Below are positions 11,965 through 22,076 of a stretch of 64,000 nt of DNA, piece after piece. The stretch comes from Cryptomeria japonica. Its lineage: Eukaryota; Streptophyta; Pinopsida; Cupressales; Cupressaceae. Positions within the stretch are counted from its first letter, which is position 1. Each line of letters begins with the position of its first letter. The stretch spans positions 161,576,194 through 161,640,193 of the forward strand of contig NC_081405.1 in assembly GCF_030272615.1 (NCBI RefSeq). Direction: 5' to 3'. The position numbers and the translations under genes were made by a program. A model generated the notes under the pieces. It ran no database searches, was not told the DNA's origin, and worked only from the letters and a program-made list of their open reading frames with translations.

Positions 11965-12115
11965 AATGCACATTCCTGACACATACGCGCCTACTCTACA
12001 CAGACGCACCTAAATCACACAGATGTGCCTCTGATCTACCTAGACGCGTCTGTCCTACGCAAACGTGCCTATCCTACCAAGACATGCCTGGCACCAACGT
12101 AGACGCGCCTTAGCA
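11965..12115. repeat. repeat array of an ACGCGCCT-like motif
   Basis: About eight copies of a degenerate ACGCGCCT/ACGTGCCT word (CGCGCCT, CGCACCT, TGTGCCT, CGCGTCT, CGTGCCT, CATGCCT, CGCGCCT), each preceded by a CACAGA/CCTAGA-like spacer of 10-14 bp. It is GC-rich for this window and lies upstream of the antisense PMD unit. Confidence 0.7.
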
Positions 12116-12609
12116 TTTCCCCCCTTGCTTGACATATCTAATGTGCATTTATTGCCCTACTTGACATGCATTTATGACAACATTTAATGTGACAAAGTAC
12201 AAGGAGGTTTTGCGGTACTTACCATCTCTCCTGCATCTATTGGCCTCGGATATTGGCAAACGTGATCGAATATTTGAACCAATGCCATCGCTGTTGACTG
12301 CTCTTTGTTCTCTCTGCAGTCTGATCTCTTAGGTGTGTGGATGACAATGAGGATGTTTTCACTTGTAGTCTATCTTATAGACTACCCTAGCCCTTGTTTC
12401 TCGAGTCAGTCTTCTTTATCCTATGACTCTATCACTCTATCTTATCCAGTTAGTCCATTCTAGCCTTTCTTTCTTGTTGAAAGGTTGTCTGTGATCTTTT
12501 CAAAAAAATTCATCCAACCTCTCGAGGGGGCATATCATTCCCATCTTGGGGCAACTTTTTATCAATTCATCTTATCTTCTTTGAAACAACGCGACAAGCT
12601 GCATTGTCT

Positions 12610-12624
12610 CAAAGAGGGGAAAAA
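12610..12624 (+). other. polypurine tract of outer element
   Basis: The purine run AAAGAGGGGAAAAA directly precedes the LTR start TGTAGACATC. The nested element has nearly the same tract at 22062-22076. Confidence 0.85.
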
Positions 12625-12797
12625 TGTAGACATCTAAAATTGTCCTGTCTAATTAAATAAATATTTTTATTTATTTAATTATTTTAGCCTAATTCTTCTA
12701 TTAATTGAATAAATCTTTATTTATTTATTTGATCCCACTTCCTCTATTAATTAAATAAATCTTTATTTATTTGATTAATTCATTAGCCTTTTCTACC
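12625..12797 (+). repeat. 3' LTR of outer element, first part
   Basis: It starts TGTAGACATCTAAAA after the polypurine tract, similar to the TGTAGACACC start of the nested element. It is AT-rich with repeated ATTTATTT words and is cut at 12797 by the nested insertion. Confidence 0.8.
12793..12797. other. target site duplication CTACC, left copy
   Basis: CTACC directly before the left LTR is repeated directly after the right LTR at 23367-23371, proving a single insertion event. Confidence 0.95.
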
Positions 12798-13469
12798 TGT
12801 AGACACCTAAAAATGGTCAACGCTTGCGAGGTCATACTTTAACATTTACGCATTGCCTCATTTTAGGTTTTTGCGTCGCATTAACATTTCTCCTATGTCA
12901 CGCACTTGGTTTTTATCATTTGCGAGCATCGAGTCATTCTTCTATCATCTCGCCTTTGAATTTGGTCTTGTCGACAACAACCTTCAGTCATGATTTTGGT
13001 CGATCTTTGTCCTTGTCAATCTTGTTATATTGCGATCAATTCGTCATCGATCGTTATCTGTCTCAATTGTGTCAATTTGGATCAATTTGTCATTGTTCCT
13101 CGTCAATTGGCGCATTTTCTCAATCAAATTGTTTATCACATTGGTCATTTATCAATCCAAAATCATGATCGACATTAATTATCTTCAATCAGGACCTAAT
13201 TATCATCCTCGCACTTCTAATTCGTCTTCTAGGGTTTTATGATTTATTCATTTAACCTAATTTGCCATTTCTTCCTTTAGGATTACTAAATTATTTATTA
13301 AGCCTAAGTTTTCTCATTACAATTAAATATTCATTTAATTGGCTAATTATTCCTCTTTGTGAGTGAATTAATTAATAAATGAAAAATTATTGATTAATTC
13401 ACTAATTCTCTAATTTCCTATTTTCTTAATTTCTAATTCAATTTTCTCCTATTTCTTTCCTAAATCTAT

Positions 13470-13640
13470 GGCAATGACATAGAAATTTGTCATAGAAATA
13501 TGTCATAAATTGTCATAAAATTCTTGACATAGAAATGTGTCATAGAATTTGTCATAAAATGTCATAAAATGTCATAAATTCTTGACATAGAAATTTGTCA
13601 TGAATTGTCATAAGCCTTGCATAGCAATTTGTCATAGATA
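13470..13640 (+). promoter_or_regulatory. TGTCAT repeat array upstream of LTR TATA box
   Basis: About ten TGTCAT words and three TGACATAG words lie within 170 bp, several paired as inverted repeats around TAGAAATT (TGACATAGAAATTTGTCA). The array ends about 70 bp before the TATA box, the place of a promoter-proximal enhancer. The second LTR has the same array at 22749-22919. Confidence 0.7.
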
Positions 13641-13708
13641 TGCTATTATTGATTTGAATTTCCATTCGAATCTCATCATGCTAATCTTGTCTTTTTCTCC
13701 AATTTCTC

Positions 13709-13715
13709 TATAAAT
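13709..13715 (+). promoter_or_regulatory. LTR TATA box
   Basis: TATAAAT in TCTCTATAAATTGG. Transcription would start about 30 bp downstream, near 13740, which defines the U3/R border. The copy in the right LTR is at 22988-22994. Confidence 0.7.
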
Positions 13716-14090
13716 TGGATGATTTTCTTCAATCAAATCCCTTAACCCTTCGAATCCTTAATCCCGAATTTCTATCAAACTATCGAACTTTCGTTTCTAG
13801 TACTCTTGAACTTTTCATCAAATCTTGCTTTCAATTGTATGTGCACTTGTAGGTGAGATCCACAAACCCATTGAAGAGGAAAGAACAACAATGGAGCCGC
13901 ATGGAAGGAGTATTCAATTCTACATCTGGTTTGCATAATTTTCATTTTGAATGCTTTGTTTCCATATCTCTATTGAGTGTGCTTAGAATTAGGTTCATTT
14001 CAATGAGTGTTCTTTTGATTGAGTTATTCATGTCTGGTGTTTTGTTTTGATCTACTTGTTTTGATGATTCCTAATTTCTACGCTACATTA

Positions 14091-14108
14091 ATTGGTGAAC
14101 CCGACGTG
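14091..14108 (+). other. primer binding site, tRNA not identified
   Basis: TTGGTGAACCCGACGTG starts about four bases after the LTR. The TGG at its start pairs with the universal CCA tail of a tRNA. It is not the initiator-Met site used by the copia elements here; I could not name the tRNA. Confidence 0.7.
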
Positions 14109-14189
14109 AATACTAACCTTCTAACCCCTCTACTGTGTTTTGGAGTGCTTTTAAGTTGATTTGCAGGTCAAAAAACCCAAAAACAGAGC

Positions 14190-14335
14190 CGTGCAGGGTA
14201 TTCTGGAGACTTCTGCGCTTGTGTGAAGCATCTTGCGCCTGTGTTGAAGAATCTTGCGCCTGTGTCAAGACATTCTGCGCTTGTGTCAGACATCTTGCGC
14301 CTGTGTCCTAACTTCTGCGCCTGTGTAAAGTCCAG
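14190..14335 (+). repeat. six-copy array of TYTGCGCYTGTGT in the leader
   Basis: The 13-bp word TTCTGCGCCTGTGT/CTTGCGCCTGTGT occurs six times at 21-26 bp spacing. Spacers differ, so this is conserved motif spacing rather than simple tandem copying. It lies about 100 bp behind the primer site, where packaging or dimerisation signals usually are. Confidence 0.85.
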
Positions 14336-16392
14336 ATCAGAGGTGAAAAATGCAGTTTTTACTTGAAAATTTTTATATGTTTTAGTAAATTGCAATTTTG
14401 AGGGTCTTTGGTGCATTTCTGGATAAATATGGTGCCCGTAAACACGACGAGACATCATTGATGTTTTCAAAATTTGGTTCTAGATTATTTGAATACCTTT
14501 CCAACGCATCAAACGGTTTGTAATTCGGAGCTAGGATGAGAAAGTTATGCCTTCTCAAAGTGGACTGAAATTTTATATTTAGTTTTCATAAATCAGATCA
14601 TCTGTGCTTTGGATTTTGGGTACTAATTATTTGTGCAGGATCTTGGCATACGCATGACAAAGACTAAAAATCAAACTACTAACATGTGTTATGCAGATTC
14701 GATGGTCAAAGACAACAAATCAAACTTCTGACATGTGTTTTGCAGGTTGCCTTGGAGAAACAACCAAATTGTGTGTTTGAGTTTTTTTAATTAGGCACGT
14801 AGTGATTTATAAATAGGTGGGAATGAACCTTTGTTTGCTTTGATTGTTAAGTATGACATTGGAGTAGGAGAGTATGCTCTCATCCTTCTTAGGGTGATCA
14901 GAAATCCAGATCTTCGGTACCATACTTGTGTTGTTGATTGTTTATCTTCATTAGAGGGCCTGCCTTCCCGACCACTTTGCTTTTGCAAGCAAGTGATAAT
15001 CGTGAGAAGGGAATGACCCAAAGTGAGTACGGCTAGAATTCCTTGGCATTCTAACTCACTATAAACAAATACCTGATGAGCGAAAGCTTTGAAGGAAGTG
15101 TTACGTGGGAATTGCAGTTACTTGGGAAGTGATGCCCCTTGAAACTCTTTCTCATATCAACATCTAAGTAGGGCCTCTTGGTCTAAATCGCGCTTGCGCG
15201 ACTACATTTGTTTGGTATCTTGATGGGCTTAATGTCTCAATCATGCTTGCATGACATCAAGGAGTAATGCTTAACAGAAATCCTTACTACATACCTTGTT
15301 TTTAGAGGCCAAAAACCCTTCTAGTTGCTTGAGAAGGACAAGTTCGGATACTTGGAAGAGATACTAAGTTCGCCATGGGGAGATTCCATGGGGACTGATG
15401 CTTGGCTGCCCTGAGAAGTGAGTGCCGTGGAGGGGAGCCCGTGGGGTCAAGCATCTATGTATTCTCCTTGAATCCCATAATGAGTCTACCTCTCAAGTAC
15501 CTAATGTCTTTTGCCTACCCTAAGGAATGTGGAAATGAGCATGATTGTCTTGAGTCTAAATTGCAATATCTTGTATTCTTTGATTGTCAAAAGTTGAATC
15601 CCATTTCAAGAACAAACACATTAATATAACATAAAGTTAAGCACAAGAGACATTCATCCAACAAACATTCAACAAGATTCAAAGATCATATTCCTAAAGC
15701 ATGGTTATCCAACATTGTTCAAAAACTTGTCTCAACTCTTATGTCACTTACATTTAGGTTCATCCTAGGTTGCATTTTGCAAAGTTCATTATCAAGTATC
15801 AAGTTAGGTTTCACCTAAGTCATACTCCTTTGCATATCAATAAGAGTCATCCATCTTGCATATGTCCTCTTGCATTAAAGTCATACCATTGTCATACATT
15901 CATATTTCCATACCCTAAGTCTCTTCATTAAGCTTAGGTCATTGTCATATCATATTAAGATCATTTGCATATTAATTGTCCTTTTGCATATAGTGTCAAA
16001 CCTAGGTCTTGTCATACTTGAGTAATCCAAATCTTTGATAAACCCTAAGTCATTGTTAAGAAGTCTAGACCTTATCAAAGTCCTTTGTCCTTTTGTCATC
16101 AATATCATTTCGTCAAACCTAGCTTAGTATCCAAGCATATAGGGGAGACATTGTCATCTTGTCCTTTGCCATTTAAGTCCTTTTGTCCTTTGAGGTCTAG
16201 ACATCATTCCAATATCCTAAGGGTCTCTCTTAGATTTGCATTCCAAAAGTTTGTCAAAATCTTCAAAAACAACAAAAACATAGATTGCATTCTTAACATA
16301 GATTGCATTTTCATCTATTTAGTTTGCATTTAGTTGCATATCATATACTATCCTCGAAAAATTCCAAAAAATATTGCATTTGCATAAGTGAC
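14336..16392. other. long untranslated leader of the young element
   Basis: About 2 kb with no coding signature. A GC palindrome TCGCGCTTGCGCGA lies at about 15187-15200, and a looser relative about 60 bp later (CATGCTTGCATG). Both could form hairpins in the RNA. From 15600 to 16390 the DNA is rich in short CATTGTCAT/TCATACT words. Confidence 0.5.
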
Positions 16393-19236
16393 ATGTCTAT
16401 TGAAACAAGGTTCCAAGCACCAATGATGCAACAAAGTTTGACATATCAACCGACAATGCAATCACAATTCTATTCAACCCAACAACAAAGCAACATTGGT
16501 CAAACTTATCATGATGATTTAAATGTCCAAATACAAAAACTAGAGGAGAAACTAGCTCAAGAAAAGGAGATATTGGAGCAAAAAGTGATAAACAGTGAGA
16601 AGATAAGATCTCAAATGTCCAAAATATTTCGAAAATTTCCAGGTCAAAATCCAAATTTTGAGCCAATTGATGTAAGATCTCTTCTTGAACGATCAGACAT
16701 ACCAGCTCTCCTCTCCCAAATAGAGATGATGAAACAATTACAAGAAAGGAGACAACATCAATTTCAACATTATGTGCCTCCACAACAAGAACAAGAAGGT
16801 GTTTACTATCAATCATATTTTCAACCATCACAACCAATGACACAACCAATTGTTCAACATATGCAACCAACACAACCAATGGTCCAATTTCAACAATATG
16901 TCCAACCAACTGTACAATGTCAACAAATAGTTCAACCAAGGGTGGAATATCAACAAGTTCAAGTTCAACCAACATATCAATGTCAACAACCGCAACCAAA
17001 CATTCAAAAACAAAGGTTGTAACACACACCAACCCAAGTTTCAAACATGTCAGAACAGTTAAACCAAGTCCAATATCAAAACATGACATCAAATCAAAAA
17101 CAAGTTCAAATTCCAGGTCCAACTATGTCAAAACCTAAAAAGAAAGGTGGCCTTATTGCAATGCTCTTAAGGAAAAAACTAAGTGAATCTTTTGAGGAAG
17201 ATAAAGATAATACACTTATGTCTAGCAATGCCTCATCCCCTCACAAGAAAATTGACTCTCCAGTGGCATCTATCCCTACACCTTTAAAAGTTTCACAAGA
17301 ACCTTCCATATTGTCCTCATCAAACAATACACCCAAGGATGCAATTATCCAAGAGCTATCCATAATTGATTGCCACGATAATCCAATTTGTGACGCACAT
17401 CCTTGTCATATTTCAGAAATACAAGACCCAATGCCACCATGCACTTTATTGCCATTACCTATTTTAGAGGACCCCATTCGAAGTCCCTCTTCCTCATGTT
17501 CAAGCATTGATTCCTTGCCAGAATCCATCACAAATTTTCAAAGTGCCTTTCCTTCATGCCAAAGCATTGATCCCTTGTCAGAATCCTCCATGCATATCCA
17601 AAGTCCAACCTCATGTCAAGAGGATAATTTAGAGCACGAAGAAATGAGTCCTAAAGCAAATCAAGATCAAGATCCTGAAAACTTATCATCCCATCCAATT
17701 GTGGACCAGGACCCCATCTTCCCAGAAACTCATGATGATTCCCCTATTCTTGTCCATCCTATCCAAAGTCCTATTGACATTCCACTCCCCGAGCAAGATC
17801 AAGATATCTTAGTCTATCCAGTCCCAAATGATCCCCTTCCATTTCATGAACACAATGTCCTTTCAAATCCCATTGATATTCCACTTCTTGAGAAAGATCA
17901 AGATATCCTTTCCATCCTTTATGATGATCCCATTGAAAGTCAAGAGCAAAGCACCTTTAAAGAGGATTCCAATGATCTTCCTCCTTGTCAAGATCAAATT
18001 ATTCCTTTAGATCCTCCACAAGATCCACTTGTTCCTCCATCTCCACGTCCTAATCCCGCATATCCACTCCAAGATTGCATTTCTTTTGACGATCCCATTA
18101 TTTCTCCCATTCCATCTCTTGAAGAGCCTATCATTGAACCATGTCCACTACACGATCCTAATTCACCTCATGATCCTAATCCCCCTCATGATTCTAATGT
18201 GTCAGTGCAAGATGTTCATGAACCCTCGACATGCATAATGGGTTCTTCCACTTTGGTGCAATCCAATCCACTTCAAGATCTCATTATTTCTCTCATATCA
18301 TATCCACCTTATAATGAACTCGCGTCTTCTTCCAAAAGAAAAGAGTATCCTACAAGTCAAGATAGCCATAAAGGCAAAGGGGTAGACCTTCACAAGCAAG
18401 AACCCCTCCATATCGAAGAATATAGTAATGGTCATGGCTACAGAGCTCACACTCAAGGCATTGGTATCCCTTCAAAGTCAAAATCCAAATGTCCACCTTC
18501 CCCATCATCGCTTCCATCCATTCTAGGTCCCTATATCCCTCCATCTCCTATGCAACATCAGCAAAGGCACACATCTTGGAGAACCTTCCATCCATCCCAC
18601 ATGCCTCCCTATCATTCCCATCCACACCGACATTCATTCCCCCTTCCAAGCAATCTGGATGCCAAGTATAAAAGTCATAAGTCTAGCAATCCACATGTAT
18701 TCAAAGATCAACATGTCCAATATAATCGACATGTCAAAGCAAAGAACAAATTGATCTATAAAGAAAAAGAAAAATCAAAAAGGCCACAAAGGCCCACTGA
18801 GCAAAATAAAGAAAGGTCAAAATATATATGGGTTCCTAAATCCCTTATGCAAGCAATGCACTCCAAGGAACCACAAAAGCATGAAAAATCAAAAACCATG
18901 TGGATCCCTAAGAAGCTCCTTGAAGCACAAAAAGAAACATCAAAATTGGCATCCAAAGTTGCTATTCCTCCATCCAAACCTCTCAAATCTATTCCTCCAT
19001 CACCTTCATCATCCATTTTGGGCTCTTATGTCCCAAAATCCCAAGCTATTCCTCCATCAAAATCTCAATATCCAAAATACGTCTTTCCTCCATCAGTCCA
19101 TCACCCCTCAAGGTGTGTGCCAATGTTGATCTTGCCTTCATTTTCATCCACTCAAGCCCAGTTCTTCCAATACCCTATCCATTATCCAATGCATATTTTC
19201 CATCCTTCCATCCCTCTCGTCCAATCCTTTGCATAA
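16393..19236 (+). CDS. large Q/P/S-rich ORF of the young element, one in-frame stop
   Basis: A frame of 948 codons from ATG 16393 to the stop ending at 19236, interrupted only by TAA at 17020-17022; both halves are in the same frame. Residues 1-120 are Gln-rich with a coiled coil (QIQKLEEKLAQEKEILEQKV). Residues 120-210 are repeats of QP, QPMVQFQQ and QPTVQCQQ type. After the stop a basic patch (KPKKKGGLIAMLLRKKL) leads into a long acidic Pro/Ser/Asp region with many DPI and QDQD units. The C-terminal third is basic and holds two similar motifs, KYIWVPKSLMQAM and KTMWIPKKLLEAQ. I find no zinc knuckle, protease, RT or integrase. It may be a divergent Gag-like protein of a non-autonomous element; function unknown. 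The A-rich 3' box follows within 200 bp. Confidence 0.75.
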
Positions 19237-19404
19237 ATCATTGCCTTAGTTTCATCTCATTTTCCATTTCCTTATCCTACCAACGTCTTTGAGCATACTT
19301 TTAAAGGTCATGGTCCATTCTTTTCAAGGCTACTATCCAAATAAAAAGACGCTTGAGTCCTTCTTCCATCCCCTATCATGTGTCCATCTTCTTCTGAAAA
19401 AGTC

Positions 19405-19565
19405 AAAATACAAAAAAAAAAAAGAGACAAAAAAGTGAGAAAAAGAAAAAAAAAAAAAAAAAGTAAAACAAAAATAATTCGTCCACTGGTGAAAACCTGG
19501 CAAACAGGCACCTTGGGCAAGTACCATGATGAAAACCTGGCAAACAAGCGTCATGTGTAATCCAT
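19405..19565 (+). other. A-rich tract plus conserved GTGAAAACCTGGCAAACA box
   Basis: Two poly(A)-like runs at 19413-19463 are followed by two GATGAAAACC/GGTGAAAACC boxes around GGCACCTTGGGCAAGTAC. It has the same layout as 9484-9640, so it is a shared element feature rather than a retroposed tail. Confidence 0.75.
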
Positions 19566-20224
19566 GAACTTCTTGCACACCACACTTGGGGGCAGATTTC
19601 CTCCTTCATATCCTTTTGTCCTTCATTGTTCCATTATCCTATCGACCCCCGTCATTACCCTTCATATACTATTGTCCCTCATGTCCATTTTCCCTTTCCA
19701 CCTTTGATCTTGACAAGGCTGACGATCTTCATGAGCATCATGTATCTTGTTTGCAGCTTTTAGTCTATCATAGCTTTTGGTCATTTCTCCATTTGCTTAT
19801 TATAACTTTCATCCATATTCCCTGGCTTATTGCAACTTTCTGCCATTATCCCGTATTCTATCCTGACCTTCAGTCCATGTCCCTTATCCATTCTTGGTCT
19901 TGCTTATCCTGTCCATATCTTATCGCTATCCATACACTCTTTTTGTCCCTTGATCTTGATCTGACATAAGGACATGAAATGCAAAACATATTTTTCAAAA
20001 ACCTCTTGACATGTCCCTCATGCCATTTCACTGCTTTTGTCATATCCATACACTTGTCCTATCATGCCATAGCCCTTGAAAATTGCATCTGTGTTGTCTC
20101 CATAATAAAAGGCCTTTGTCTTCCCTCTATCCACCAACATTTCAGAAAGCATATTTATCCATTTGTCATATTCCTTGCCTTGCTAGACACTGGGGGCAAA
20201 ATTTGAAAAAATCTTCCAAAAACA
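19566..20224. other. 3' noncoding region of the young element, first part
   Basis: T/C-rich on the plus strand with many TCCAT/CTTGTCC words; no coding signature in any frame. Confidence 0.5.
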
Positions 20225-20480
20225 TTTAAAAATGTCTTGAAAAAAAAGTCATAAAAATTGAAAAATGTCCTGAAAAAAGTCATAAAAATTGAAAAATGTC
20301 CTGAAAAAAGTCAAAAAAAATCGAAAAATGTCTTGAAAAAAGTCATAAAAATTGAAAAATGTCTTGAAAAAAGTCAAAAAAATCGAAAAATGTCCTGAAA
20401 AAATCTCTAAAAATCATATAAAGTCCTGAAATAATCCAAAAAAAAAAAAAAAAAAATTATATAAAGTCCTGAAAAAAGAA
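20225..20480. repeat. A-rich tandem repeat around AAAAATGTCYTGAAAAAAGTCA
   Basis: About eight diverged units of 30-34 bp built on GAAAAATGTC(C/T)TGAAAAAAGTCA, the last ones degrading into a pure A run at 20438-20455. Confidence 0.9.
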
Positions 20481-21519
20481 TGAACACAATTTTTTTTATC
20501 AAACTCACAAAAAAACACGCATTTTTGCAATAAAGTATTCCCTTTGTGCATCGACAGCTCACTGAGTATACATCCAACGAATCACAATCAAATATTGTGC
20601 TTTAATGAAATCATACATTAATAGATGAACCTTTTCAATCAAAACCAAGCATTCAAACTGATCCAAATTGTCTTATCAATCGAATATCCGCATTAAAAAT
20701 CAACTGTCCTTGTCACATTATCATGGGTCTTATACAGGGTGTGGTATACTCAAAACCAGACTGTGTCCTGTCTTAGACGGGGTACCGCATTTCCTGAAAC
20801 TAGACAACATGATCGTCCTATCAGCACATTCAACTTTTGACAATGAAGATCAAGATGTTTGTTTGATTTGCTTTAATTTGTGAGTCTTATCTTTTTATTG
20901 ATTTATCTTTGGCTTCGATCATGTCCCTATGTTGCTCGATGATGTCACTGAGTGATTTAGAGTGACCGGGATGGTTCATGATCTCTTTCTTTGATTGTGA
21001 TTTTCGTTTGTCTATGCTATGTCTGTCTTTTGCAAATCGGGTTGCATTTCAGCTCTGGCCTTCAATGCCATGATGCTACGCATCCATTTTGCTACATAAA
21101 ACTAAAGGTTCTCACCTACAAAGTGCATTACTGAAAGCAAGTTTTCATCATCTCTAACTGTCTTCTATCTCATTTCTTCTTACTAACACTTCTTCCGTCC
21201 AGTCGGATAGTCAGTTCGGTCTAGTGCTTCGATATTCGAACACATATACTGCATCCTGCATCCATTTGGTTAGTACATTTGCATTTGTATCAAGCATTTT
21301 ATCCATTTCATTTCATAAATACATCCAAAATACATAAAAATACATCCATACATGTCCATACATGCAAAAAACATAAGTCATAACATATTGCATCCATCAT
21401 ATTGATGCATATCATATCACATATCATAATAATATCGGAGTACAAAATTGGACTGTCTGTCCTAAGTATGGCCCGCAGGCTGACTACAAAATGTCAAACT
21501 ACATAATGTCCACTGTCTG
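20481..21519. other. 3' noncoding region before the antisense unit
   Basis: No gene seen. 21240-21430 is rich in CAT/ACAT words like 10670-10990 of the outer element. Confidence 0.5.
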
Positions 21520-21714
21520 TCATACGGAGCACGTGCCTCTGTCACTGGGTGCTTCCTCTGTCCTCCTCATCCCCGCAATGTCCCGTAAGCCATTAAAATT
21601 CATGCAATCCAAAACATGGGTTTTCGAGATACATACCGCTGCTCCTGCGTCCTCCGATCGTCTGAATGTGCATACACGTTCTCCAAGGTGATCCGCCGTT
21701 GGAATGTTCGCCAT
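21520..21714 (-). CDS. small antisense ORF, unrecognised
   Basis: A minus-strand ORF of 64 codons starting MANIPTADHLGERVCTFRRSED. About 80 bases upstream on that strand is a good TATA box (21793-21799), giving a sensible short 5' leader. It occupies the same place as the antisense PMD fragment of the outer element, between the coding part and the 3' LTR. I do not recognise its sequence and cannot say whether it is an eroded start of a PMD-type gene or a chance ORF. GC content here is higher than in the flanks. Confidence 0.35.
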   Translation of the reverse strand: MANIPTADHLGERVCTFRRSEDAGAAVCISKTHVLDCMNFNGLRDIAGMRRTEEAPSDRGTCSV

Positions 21715-21792
21715 CTATCTGCAAGTGTCCTTGTCCAGAGCAACAACTCCTCCTCTTTAGCTAGTGCAAATGAGTCATTTTCACCCTCTTGG

Positions 21793-21799
21793 TCTCATT
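21793..21799 (-). promoter_or_regulatory. antisense TATA box
   Basis: On the minus strand GCGCTATAAATGAG, a clear TATAAAT about 80 bp before the antisense ATG at 21714. Confidence 0.5.
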
Positions 21800-22061
21800 T
21801 ATAGCGCTTTGTCATTGCATAGATGGACGTCATCCTCTCCATCTTATGTTGGTCACGGTCTTGTGCACATTAAATTGCTTGTCCTTCATGCATCTGATAT
21901 CTGATTGTTAGTCCGTTCGATCCTATCATCTTTATCGATCAATTGGCCTCTTCTTTGCATGTTTCCGGCCAATTCCTCGAGGGGGCATGCATATGTCATT
22001 ATCATTGTCTGGGGCATTTTCATTATTGTTCTTTGAAACAACGCTCAGAATCGCATTGTCT

Positions 22062-22076
22062 CAAAGAGGGGCAAAA
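22062..22076 (+). other. polypurine tract of the young element
   Basis: CAAAGAGGGGCAAAA directly precedes the right LTR; the same spot before 12625 has a near copy. Confidence 0.9.

Larger units (their letters stand above)
8701..12797 (+). mobile_element. Tat-like Ty3/gypsy element, 3' half (outer element)
   Basis: A plus-strand gypsy remnant: integrase C-terminus, A-rich tract with a conserved box, long 3' noncoding region with an antisense plant-mobile-domain fragment and short repeat arrays, polypurine tract, then the first 173 bases of the 3' LTR. The LTR is interrupted at 12797 by the complete element 12798-23366 and resumes at 23367. The long 3' region and the antisense ORF are typical of the Tat lineage; that assignment is inference because no RT is present. 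Confidence 0.75.
12798..14087 (+). repeat. left (5') LTR, 1290 bp
   Basis: It begins TGTAGACACC and ends CGCTACA. It is colinear with 22077-23366 with about 7 substitutions, mostly C/T or G/A. A TATA box lies at 13709-13715 and a TGTCAT array just upstream of it. Small ORFs repeated in both LTRs (for example from 12824) are not genes. Confidence 0.97.

Noticed and set aside
12824-13242. ORFs present twice (also 22103-22521)
   Set aside because: They lie inside the two LTRs upstream of the TATA box; duplication comes from the LTR, not from gene copies.
17022-17047. Two separate genes at 16393 and 17047
   Set aside because: Both frames are in the same register with only one TAA between, so a single interrupted ORF is simpler.
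16397-17122. 241-codon minus-strand ORF
   Set aside because: Antisense shadow of the Gln-rich repeats of the plus-strand ORF.
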